The notes under the pieces: generated by a model
What the model was told of the DNA's origin: nothing
The model's database searches: none
What the model saw: the letters and a program-made list of their open reading frames with translations, nothing else
Assembly: GCA_937890355.1 (NCBI GenBank)
Contig: CALACW010000125.1
Location: forward strand, 1-9,847
DNA length: 9,847 nucleotides
Source of the DNA: CALACW01 sp002431305
GTDB lineage: Bacteria > Bacillota > Clostridia > Oscillospirales > Acutalibacteraceae
Reading direction: 5' to 3'
Made by a program: the position numbers and the translations under genes
Part shown: one piece after another, positions 1-5,047 of the stretch
Numbering within the stretch: position 1 is the stretch's first letter
Layout: every line of letters begins with the position of its first letter

Positions 1-86
1 ACGCAGATGTTGACAACAACAAGGAGATTACGGCACAGGATGCAAGAATTATCCTTAGAGTTGTAGCAAGACTTCAGAATTTCTAA
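1..86 (+). CDS. C-terminal end of a dockerin-containing protein (partial)
   Basis: The frame starting at base 3 is open from the window edge to a TAA at 84-86 and gives 27 residues. They contain a calcium-loop pattern, DVDNNKEITAQD, with Asp at loop positions 1, 3 and 12 and Asn at 5, followed by the helix ARIILRVVARL. This is the second half of a type I-like dockerin. Dockerins are the extracellular modules that plug enzymes or structural proteins into cohesins of a cellulosome scaffold. The catalytic part of the protein lies outside the window, so its enzyme class cannot be told. A C-terminal dockerin and a terminator directly downstream agree with this being the natural end of the gene. 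Dockerins are typical of Ruminococcus and Clostridium species that degrade plant fibre. Confidence 0.75.
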   Translation, partial: ADVDNNKEITAQDARIILRVVARLQNF

Positions 87-118
87 TAAATATCCTGACT
101 TTGTAAGTTATATTGTTT

Positions 119-154
119 AGAGCCCGCCTGTAAAAAGGCGGGCTCTTTGTTATT
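119..154 (+). terminator. Rho-independent terminator of the dockerin gene
   Basis: A perfect 10-bp stem, AGAGCCCGCC at 119-128 with GGCGGGCTCT at 137-146, has an 8-base loop and is followed by a T-rich tail (TTGTTATT). It lies 32 bases after the stop codon of the dockerin gene on the same strand. Confidence 0.85.
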
Positions 155-231
155 ATATAAAGATGCATAAGCAGGTTGTTTATTATATATACAATTATAT
201 ATTACAAATTGTTCTGCTGTTTATACACGTA

Positions 232-258
232 ACACTTTTTACAAACCGGCATAGTATG
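232..258 (+). promoter_or_regulatory. Possible sporulation sigma-factor (SigK/SigE-like) promoter
   Basis: No convincing SigA promoter was found before the 41-residue gene. The sequence CATAGTATG (250-258) matches the Bacillus SigK -10 pattern CATAnnnTA in all but the last fixed base, and an AC dinucleotide at 232-233 sits 16 bases upstream, the SigK -35 spacing. The predicted start near 265 would leave a leader of about 25 bases with a perfect ribosome site. The motif is short and could be chance. Confidence 0.25.
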
Positions 259-290
259 AGAATGAAATAAGAAAGAAAGGAGGTCAGACA

Positions 291-416
291 ATGAATTTCT
301 TCGGTAATAACAACTCTTGGCTTCTTGTTTTAATCATCCTCATCCTCATCGCGGGTCAGCAGAACAACGGATGCTCGAGCTCACAGAATGATTACTCCTG
401 CCCCTGCTCACGTTAA
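291..416 (+). CDS. 41-residue single-pass membrane protein with Cys-rich tail
   Basis: ATG at 291 is preceded by a perfect Shine-Dalgarno (AAAGGAGGT, 276-284, 6-base spacer) and the frame ends with TAA at 414-416. The product has three parts: a polar N-terminus rich in Asn (MNFFGNNNS, residues 1-9), a hydrophobic segment (WLLVLIILILIAG, 10-22) long enough to span or insert in the membrane, and a polar tail with three cysteines (C28, C37, C39, including CPC). There is no lipobox at a sensible position. The layout resembles the very small hydrophobic proteins of Firmicutes, some of which (YjcZ-type) are spore or coat associated, but no named family was recognised with confidence. A terminator-like hairpin starts 24 bases after the stop, so it is probably a single-gene transcript. 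The ribosome site, own terminator and biased composition make it a real gene; function is unknown. Confidence 0.75.
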   Translation: MNFFGNNNSWLLVLIILILIAGQQNNGCSSSQNDYSCPCSR

Positions 417-439
417 AAACGTAAAAAAACGGAATAAAA

Positions 440-470
440 ACAGGGCGAACGGCTTAGCCGTCCGCCCTGT
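440..470. terminator. Bidirectional terminator hairpin between the 41-residue gene and ysxC
   Basis: An 8-bp stem (ACAGGGCG at 440-447 with CGCCCTGT at 463-470) continues after one mismatch into a 5-bp stem (449-453 with 457-461) closed by a TTA loop. Read on the plus strand it ends the small membrane-protein gene but its T tail is weak. Read on the minus strand the hairpin is followed by TTTTTATTCC and then seven T, a strong U-tract, so it can also stop transcripts coming from ysxC through the inverted-repeat element. Confidence 0.75.
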
Positions 471-518
471 AAACAATAATTTATCGCGGTAATTTATTTT
501 TAAAGAATAAACAAAATA

Positions 519-543
519 TGTAGGGGAAGACATTGTCTTCCCG
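519..543 (+). repeat. Left 25-bp inverted repeat with internal palindrome
   Basis: The arm starts TGTAGGGG and contains GGGAAGACATTGTCTTCCC (524-542), an odd palindrome with 9-bp arms around one central T. It is a perfect inverted copy of 645-669. Confidence 0.9.
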
Positions 544-644
544 GGGTAAAGGCAGAAAATATTAAATATGATTTTGCCTTCAAAAACCCGGAAATTTCAT
601 ATTGCTGACGCAAATTTATTATTGATAAAACCGCAAGTCTCATG

Positions 645-669
645 CGGGAAGACAATGTCTTCCCCTACA
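645..669 (-). repeat. Right 25-bp inverted repeat with internal palindrome
   Basis: Perfect reverse complement of 519-543, holding the same 19-bp palindrome with a central A on this strand. It lies 25 bases beyond the ysxC stop codon, and imperfect similarity with the left side continues into the stop codon. Confidence 0.9.
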
Positions 670-694
670 AAAGAATGTTTATCCCTTTAATAAA

Positions 695-1282
695 TTACTG
701 TTTTCCAGCAATATTATCAATAACTTCTTTAAGCCTATCAATTCCCTCGCCTGTCTGCGCCGAAAATTCGATTATTTCAATCGGCGAGTAGGCGCTTAAT
801 TCGTATTTTACTTTTTCACTGCGCTCATGTCTCCCGGTTTTGTTTAGCTTATCGCATTTCGTCAAAACAACAACATATTCATATCCCGTGTTTTCAAGAA
901 ACGACAGCATATCACGGTCATCGGCAGTTGCGGGGTGACGCATATCGACAAGCTGAACGACAAGCGAAATCGGTCTCGAGGTATTAAAATAACCCTCCAT
1001 AAGATCCGCCCAGCGAATCCTCTCAGACTCCGAACGTTTTGCAAATCCGTAACCGGGAAGGTCGACAAAACGAACGTCATCCGATTTAAAGAAATTTACA
1101 GTCGTTGTTTTTCCGGGGACAGAACTCACTCTGGCAAGATTTTTTCTGTTAAACAGTTTATTTATAAGCGATGATTTTCCGACGTTCGAACGTCCCGAAA
1201 AAGCAATCTCCGGTTTGTCCGCCGCGGGAAGCTGTGCGGACGTACCGAACGATTTTTCATATTCGATTTTATTATAATTCAT
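695..1282 (-). CDS. ysxC: Ribosome biogenesis GTP-binding protein YsxC/EngB
   Basis: A 195-residue protein, the usual length for the YihA/YsxC/EngB family of TRAFAC GTPases, which bind the 50S subunit late in its assembly and are essential in many bacteria. All G motifs are present: G1 GRSNVGKS (30-37), G2 Thr in PGKTTT (56-61), G3 DLPG (74-77) inside the family signature VDLPGYGFA, G4 TKCD (141-144) and G5 SAQTG (174-178). The ATG at 1282 has GGAGGT (1287-1292) just upstream. It lies 67 bases after lon on the same strand with no promoter or terminator seen between them, so the two are probably one transcript, as in other Firmicutes. The final codon and stop fall in the outer arm of the inverted-repeat element at 487-700, so the last one or two residues may derive from that insertion. 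Confidence 0.97.
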   Translation of the reverse strand: MNYNKIEYEKSFGTSAQLPAADKPEIAFSGRSNVGKSSLINKLFNRKNLARVSSVPGKTTTVNFFKSDDVRFVDLPGYGFAKRSESERIRWADLMEGYFNTSRPISLVVQLVDMRHPATADDRDMLSFLENTGYEYVVVLTKCDKLNKTGRHERSEKVKYELSAYSPIEIIEFSAQTGEGIDRLKEVIDNIAGKQ

Positions 1283-1349
1283 GCGTACCTCCGAAAAAAT
1301 ATCAGATGAAAAATACTATCCGTCGAATTCATTTTAAGTTTTCCGGACA

Positions 1350-3761
1350 TCAAGTAAATGCATTTGCCCTGCCTGCACACTCACTCTTTACAATCGGAGG
1401 GACGGGAGTTTTATTCTGCTTCTTAACTTCGCGTTTCAGCGCTATGTCAAAAACTTCGTCTATTGTCTTAACGGGAATAAATTTAACTTTTTTCTTAACT
1501 TCATCGTCAATCTGTGAAATGTCCGATGAATTGCCGTAAGGAATAATAACGGTCGTCATTCCGTGACGATATGCCGCCATACTCTTTTCCTTGAGTCCGC
1601 CGATAGGAAGCACCCTGCCTCTGAGCGTAATTTCGCCCGTCATTGCTACATTACCGCGTACCGGGATGCCGGCAAGTGCAGAAAGGACGGCTGTTGTCAT
1701 TGTTACGCCTGCGGACGGTCCGTCTTTCGGAACCGCACCTTCGGGACAGTGAATATGTATATCCTTAGTTTTATAAAACGACGAATCCACGCCGTAACGC
1801 TCGCATCTGCTTCTTATAAGGCTTATTGCGGTCATCGCCGATTCCTTCATAACGTCGCCGAGCGAACCGGTAAGCTCAGTTTTGCCTGTGCCTTCAAGAA
1901 CAGCGACCTCGATAGGCAAAGTCTCTCCGCCTACGCTTGTCCATGCAAGCCCATTTACAATACCGACCTCATCCTTAAGCTCGTCTTTTTCTTCACGGAA
2001 TTTAACGGGACCTAAGAATTCTTCGACATTCTTTTCCGTAACGGTAATAAGCTCATCTTTACCGTCGGCTATCGCGAGGTCTGATTTTCTGCACAATTTC
2101 GCAATCTGTCTTTCAAGGTTTCTGACTCCCGCTTCCTTCGTATAGCCGTCTATAATGAGCCTTAACGCTTTGTCGGTTATTTTTAAATTAGATTTGTCAA
2201 CATTATGTTCCTTCATCTGTTTGGGAATCAGATGTTTTTTTGCAATATTAAATTTTTCCTCATGGGTATAGCTCGTTAAATCGATAATTTCCATTCTGTC
2301 AAGGAGCGGAGCGGGGATTGAATACTTATCATTGGCTGTTGTAATGAACAAGACTTTGCTCAAATCAAACGGCATGTCAATATAGTGGTCAACATATGTA
2401 TTATTCTGTTCCGCATCGAGAACTTCAAGAAGAGAGGAAGCCGGATCGCCTCTGAAATCGCCGCTGAGCTTATCAATTTCATCGAGGAGCATAACGGGAT
2501 TCGCGCTTCCCGCGTCTATAAGAGAGCTCACGATTCTGCCGGGAATGGCGCCGATATACGTTCTTCGGTGCCCCCTGATTTCCGCCTCGTCATGAACTCC
2601 GCCGAGCGCAACTCTGACGTACTTTCTGCCCATGGCTTTTGCTATCGATTTAGCAACCGATGTTTTACCTACTCCGGGAGGTCCGGCAAGACAGATAATC
2701 TGTCCCTTAATATCGGGAGCGACTGCTCTGACCGCAAGCATCTCAACAATACGTTCCTTAACGTCCTTTAATCCGTAATGGTCACGGTCAAGCGTTCGTC
2801 TTACCAAATTCAATTTTAAATTATCTTTTGTATATATACCCCACGGAAGTGCCAGGCACTTATCAAGGTATGTTCTTATAACATTTGCGTCTGGTGACGA
2901 AGGAGACATTTTCGCAAGTCTGTCCGCCTCAACGAGCATTTTTTCCTTGCTGTCGTCGGGCATCTTCGATTCAAGTATCATCTTCGTATACTTTTCTTTT
3001 TCCTCATCAGGATTCTCACCCTCGCCGAGCTCTTCGTAAATCGCCTTGACCTGTTCTCTTAAGTAATATTCATTTTGGTTTTTGTCCATTCTGTCCTGAA
3101 CATTACGCTGAATTTTATCCTCAAGTGAAATGATTTCAATTTCCTCCTGAAGAACCACAACAAGATATTCAAGTCTTCTTATCGGGTTTAATTCCGAAAG
3201 AATGTGCTGTTTCTCCTCTATCGGAAAATATATATCACCCGCAATAAGATCCGCAGTTTCACTTGCAGATGCACTTTCGAGGATTTTAATACATATATCG
3301 GGCGCAATTTTGCCCGAAATGTCGCTGTACTCGGTAAATCTCTGCTTTGCACTGCGTATGAGAGCTTCCTCATACTGTTCATCCGACGTACGGACGGGTG
3401 TGTCACGTCTCGGTTTTACCGTACCGCAGTAGTAAGGAGCATATTCCGAAATATCAAGCAATGACGCTCTGTAAAGTCCCTCTACCACAACTCTTAACGT
3501 GTTCGACGATGACGAAACACGCACGGCCTGTTTAACGCACGCAACCGTACCTACAGAATAAAGACCAGTCTGTGCGGGTCTTTCATCATCCACATTACGC
3601 TGTGTAACGAGAAAAATCTCACTGTTTTTCTCGAGCGCATATTTTACAGCGTTAACTGACGCTTTTCTTCCGACATCAAAATGAAGAGTCATGCCGGGAA
3701 AGAGCACAAGTCCTCTGAGCGCAAGTATCGGAAGTTTTACGCCGACAGTTTCGTTTTTCAT
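1350..3761 (-). CDS. lon: ATP-dependent endopeptidase La (Lon)
   Basis: An 803-residue LonA protease, the cytosolic hexameric machine that unfolds and degrades misfolded and some regulatory proteins. In order: the N-terminal substrate-recognition (LAN) domain from about 8 to 205, a helical linker to about 305, the AAA+ domain with Walker A GPPGVGKT (360-367), Walker B MLLDEID (424-430) and sensor TTAN (474-477), and the C-terminal protease domain with nucleophile Ser683 in DGPSAG and partner Lys724 in GGLKEK. Length is slightly above the usual 770-800 because of a basic, Pro-containing tail of about 25 residues. The chosen start is ATG at 3761: GGAG at 3771-3774 is 9 bases upstream. A TTG three codons earlier (3770) directly abuts that site and cannot be used well. 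A strong promoter lies at 3874-3902. No CIRCE or CtsR box was recognised. Confidence 0.98.
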   Translation of the reverse strand: MKNETVGVKLPILALRGLVLFPGMTLHFDVGRKASVNAVKYALEKNSEIFLVTQRNVDDERPAQTGLYSVGTVACVKQAVRVSSSSNTLRVVVEGLYRASLLDISEYAPYYCGTVKPRRDTPVRTSDEQYEEALIRSAKQRFTEYSDISGKIAPDICIKILESASASETADLIAGDIYFPIEEKQHILSELNPIRRLEYLVVVLQEEIEIISLEDKIQRNVQDRMDKNQNEYYLREQVKAIYEELGEGENPDEEKEKYTKMILESKMPDDSKEKMLVEADRLAKMSPSSPDANVIRTYLDKCLALPWGIYTKDNLKLNLVRRTLDRDHYGLKDVKERIVEMLAVRAVAPDIKGQIICLAGPPGVGKTSVAKSIAKAMGRKYVRVALGGVHDEAEIRGHRRTYIGAIPGRIVSSLIDAGSANPVMLLDEIDKLSGDFRGDPASSLLEVLDAEQNNTYVDHYIDMPFDLSKVLFITTANDKYSIPAPLLDRMEIIDLTSYTHEEKFNIAKKHLIPKQMKEHNVDKSNLKITDKALRLIIDGYTKEAGVRNLERQIAKLCRKSDLAIADGKDELITVTEKNVEEFLGPVKFREEKDELKDEVGIVNGLAWTSVGGETLPIEVAVLEGTGKTELTGSLGDVMKESAMTAISLIRSRCERYGVDSSFYKTKDIHIHCPEGAVPKDGPSAGVTMTTAVLSALAGIPVRGNVAMTGEITLRGRVLPIGGLKEKSMAAYRHGMTTVIIPYGNSSDISQIDDEVKKKVKFIPVKTIDEVFDIALKREVKKQNKTPVPPIVKSECAGRANAFT

Positions 3762-3771
3762 ATATATCAAC

Positions 3772-3823
3772 TCCGATTGTCTTCAAATTTATATCCGATT
3801 ATTTTAAAATTAAAAATCCGATT
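3772..3823 (-). repeat. Three evenly spaced TCCGATT repeats in the lon leader
   Basis: The heptamer TCCGATT (AATCGGA on the lon strand) occurs at 3772-3778, 3794-3800 and 3817-3823, spaced 22 and 23 bases, close to two helical turns. The copy nearest the gene overlaps the GGAG ribosome site. All three would lie in the transcribed leader. It may be a direct-repeat operator or a leader RNA feature, but the same heptamer also occurs several times inside genes of this window, so only the spacing is notable. Confidence 0.35.
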
Positions 3824-3873
3824 GGTTTTCTTTCACATGTTTTTTATTTTAATTATGATTAAATCAGGATATA

Positions 3874-3902
3874 ATTATATCTTATTTTATAAAAAGTTTC
3901 AA
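3874..3902 (-). promoter_or_regulatory. SigA-type promoter of lon-ysxC
   Basis: On the minus strand TTGAAA (3897-3902) and a perfect TATAAT (3874-3879) are 17 bases apart. The expected transcript start near 3867 leaves a leader of about 105 bases before the lon ATG, which holds the TCCGATT repeats. Confidence 0.85.
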
Positions 3903-3954
3903 CAGTAATATTTACAAACACAAATTATTGCCTTACAAACTTAATGTATGATAC

Positions 3955-3983
3955 GACAAAAGACCCGGTAATAAAGCCGGGTC
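3955..3983 (-). terminator. Terminator of the IPKTG repeat-protein gene
   Basis: A 7-bp stem, GACCCGG (3962-3968) with CCGGGTC (3977-3983), followed on the minus strand by TCTTTTG. It lies 26 bases beyond the stop codon of the wall-protein gene and upstream of the lon promoter, insulating lon from read-through. Confidence 0.75.
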
Positions 3984-4008
3984 ACATATGCCAATTATTA
4001 ACAGAAAA

Positions 4009-4575
4009 TTAAGCTTCCTTTTTCTTGCTTACTACAAGGAATGCAGCTGCAGCCATACCGCAAACGCTGAGAGCAACAACTATGCCCTTATCGCCGGTCT
4101 TGGGAATGCTGTTGTTATTGTTATTATCGGGAGCCTTTGTAGTATCGGGAGTCTTAGTGGTATCATTGTTGTTATCGGGAGCCTTTGTAGTATCGGGAGC
4201 CTTTGTAGTATCATTGTTGTCACCCGAAGTATCTTCCTTAGTGGTGGAAGGCTTAGTGGGCTTAATGCCGTTGATAAGGTCGCCGATGTCTATACCGCCG
4301 AGGATATCGGAAATCTTGCCGAGGTCAAGACCGTCGAAAAGGTTCGTGATAGTCTCGAGATCCATGCCCTTAAACAGGTTGGTAATCGCGCTGACGTCCA
4401 TGTTGCCGAGAGAATCGGTAAGTCCGCCGAGGTCTACGCCTGCAAACATATCCATTACGCTCTGAGGATCAAAATCTGCGAAAGCCTGAGAAATCTCACC
4501 TGAAGCCGAAGCCGTAAGACCTAAGGAACAGACGACAAGAATGCATGCAATCAATACGGATAAAACTTTTTTCAT
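4009..4575 (-). CDS. Secreted repeat protein with IPKTG sortase signal
   Basis: A 188-residue exported protein. Residues 1-24 are a signal peptide (MKK, hydrophobic core, likely cleavage after ASA at 24). Residues 35-106 are six exact tandem 12-residue units of pattern hDhxxhxxhhxG, for example MDLETITNLFDG (71-82) and LDLGKISDILGG (83-94). Residues 107-155 form a Thr/Asn/Pro/Asp linker made of TTKAPD-type repeats. The C-terminus is a sortase signal: IPKTG (157-161), a hydrophobic stretch (165-182) and the basic tail KKK, so the protein should be covalently fixed to peptidoglycan after cleavage between Thr160 and Gly161. No sortase gene is nearby. ATG at 4575 is chosen because AAAGGA (4585-4590) sits 9 bases upstream; an in-frame ATG at 4599 has no ribosome site at proper distance. 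It has its own promoter and terminator. No catalytic or known binding domain was recognised; function unknown. Confidence 0.88.
   Translation of the reverse strand: MKKVLSVLIACILVVCSLGLTASASGEISQAFADFDPQSVMDMFAGVDLGGLTDSLGNMDVSAITNLFKGMDLETITNLFDGLDLGKISDILGGIDIGDLINGIKPTKPSTTKEDTSGDNNDTTKAPDTTKAPDNNNDTTKTPDTTKAPDNNNNNSIPKTGDKGIVVALSVCGMAAAAFLVVSKKKEA
4126..4221 (-). repeat. 48-bp tandem duplication in the wall-protein linker
   Basis: Two adjacent 48-base units, 4126-4173 and 4174-4221, differ at four positions. Each is built as 18 + 18 + 12 bases, the 18-base part beginning ATCGGGAGCC on the plus strand. Each unit encodes 16 residues of the DNNDTTKAPDTTKAPD type. In-frame repeats of this kind change linker length by slippage or recombination. 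Confidence 0.9.
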
Positions 4576-4632
4576 GATTAACAATCCTTTCGTATTCATA
4601 AATACTATACATATCCCTATGTTGATAATCTA

Positions 4633-4661
4633 ATAATACTCTCAAAATCCGATTTTGTCAA
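4633..4661 (-). promoter_or_regulatory. SigA-type promoter of the IPKTG protein gene
   Basis: On the minus strand a perfect TTGACA (4656-4661) and TATTAT (4633-4638) are separated by 17 bases. The spacer holds AATCGGATTTT, an 11-mer also present in the lon leader (3813-3823). The transcript would start near 4626, about 50 bases before the ATG. Confidence 0.8.
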
Positions 4662-4803
4662 TCGTTAATATTCGGCTAATTTTTTTTCAGCACATTGCAC
4701 AATCACAGACGGTATTTTTTTATCGTCAATATATACAATATCCGATAAATAAGGAATAAAATAACGATCAAAGACAAATAATACGGCAAAAGGAGCCGAT
4801 AAT

Positions 4804-4974
4804 ATGGATAAAAACACACACAAAAAGATAAAGCACAGAATGCATTTCCCCCCAAGAAGAGACAGACTGACCGATTTTGAGACGAGTGAAGAAATTCCGA
4901 CAGATGTTCTCGGAAGCTATACGGGCTCTCCGGAGGACGGAGGCAGACCGGTACAGGACGCGGACGACCTTTGA
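4804..4974 (+). CDS. 56-residue conserved-looking protein with PTDVLGSYTG and QDADDL motifs
   Basis: ATG at 4804 has AAAAGGAG (AGGAG at 4791-4795, 8-base spacer) and the frame ends at TGA 4972-4974. The product is soluble, strongly basic in residues 1-21 (MDKNTHKKIKHRM then PPRRDR) and acidic after that, with PTDVLGSYTG (32-41), a Gly-rich PEDGGRP stretch and the terminal QDADDL. From memory, short clostridial proteins annotated only as hypothetical share this PTDVxGSYTG...QDADDL ending, but no function is known to me. It has no signal peptide, membrane segment, cysteines or metal motif. The downstream promoter at 4976-5004 begins right after its stop codon, so it is probably transcribed separately from, or read through into, the peptidase operon. 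No strong promoter was seen upstream. A 105-codon minus-strand frame over the same bases lacks a ribosome site and is judged a shadow. Confidence 0.8.
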   Translation: MDKNTHKKIKHRMHFPPRRDRLTDFETSEEIPTDVLGSYTGSPEDGGRPVQDADDL

Positions 4975-4975
4975 C

Positions 4976-5004
4976 TTGAATTTCCTTTTCTATTATATTA
5001 TAAT
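4976..5004 (+). promoter_or_regulatory. SigA-type promoter of the M42 peptidase operon
   Basis: TTGAAT (4976-4981) and a perfect TATAAT (4999-5004) are 17 bases apart. An overlapping alternative, TTGACT (4971-4976) with TATATT (4994-4999), also has a 17-base spacer. Transcription would begin near 5011, leaving a leader of about 37 bases. The first box overlaps or abuts the stop codon of the 56-residue gene. Confidence 0.8.
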
Positions 5005-5047
5005 GTCGGTGGAAACACAACAGTGAAATTGAAAAGGAGCTTGGGTT

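Larger units (their letters stand above)
487..700. mobile_element. MITE-like inverted-repeat element between terminator and ysxC
   Basis: Two 25-bp segments, 519-543 and 645-669, are perfect inverted copies of each other. Similarity continues outward with small gaps to about 487 on the left (CGGTAATTTA, 487-496) and 700 on the right (TAAATTACTG, 691-700), giving terminal inverted repeats of roughly 55 bases around an AT-rich core of about 100 bases. The element is about 214 bases and carries no ORF of note. Size, long terminal inverted repeats and lack of coding capacity match a miniature inverted-repeat transposable element moved in trans. A clear target duplication was not seen, so the exact ends are uncertain. 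The right arm overlaps the last codon and stop codon of ysxC. A transcript across it could also fold into one very long hairpin. Confidence 0.6.

Noticed and set aside
147..290. AT-rich region as an origin or small RNA gene
   Set aside because: No DnaA boxes, iterons or stable paired structure were seen; apart from the possible promoter and ribosome site, nothing is supported.
3762..3770. Upstream TTG start for lon adding MIY
   Set aside because: The TTG directly touches the GGAG ribosome site, leaving no spacer, while the ATG at 3761 is 9 bases from it.
4126..4221. Regular short repeats as a CRISPR array
   Set aside because: The units are contiguous without spacers, are multiples of three and encode a Thr/Pro/Asn linker.
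3988..4503. Plus-strand frames opposite the wall-protein gene
   Set aside because: Their repetitive sequence is the antisense of the tandem repeats, with no ribosome site or recognisable product.
4576..4599. Upstream ATG for the IPKTG protein adding eight residues
   Set aside because: AAAGGA lies inside that extension and is correctly spaced for the ATG at 4575; the longer form has no ribosome site and a less typical signal peptide.
4708..4727. Small hairpin GACGGTA / TATCGTC with a T6 loop as terminator or riboswitch
   Set aside because: Only seven pairs including a wobble, no T-tract after the stem and no conserved riboswitch elements.
4703..5020. 105-codon minus-strand frame with hydrophobic end
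   Set aside because: It covers the 56-residue plus-strand gene, which has a good ribosome site and plausible protein motifs; the antisense frame has none.
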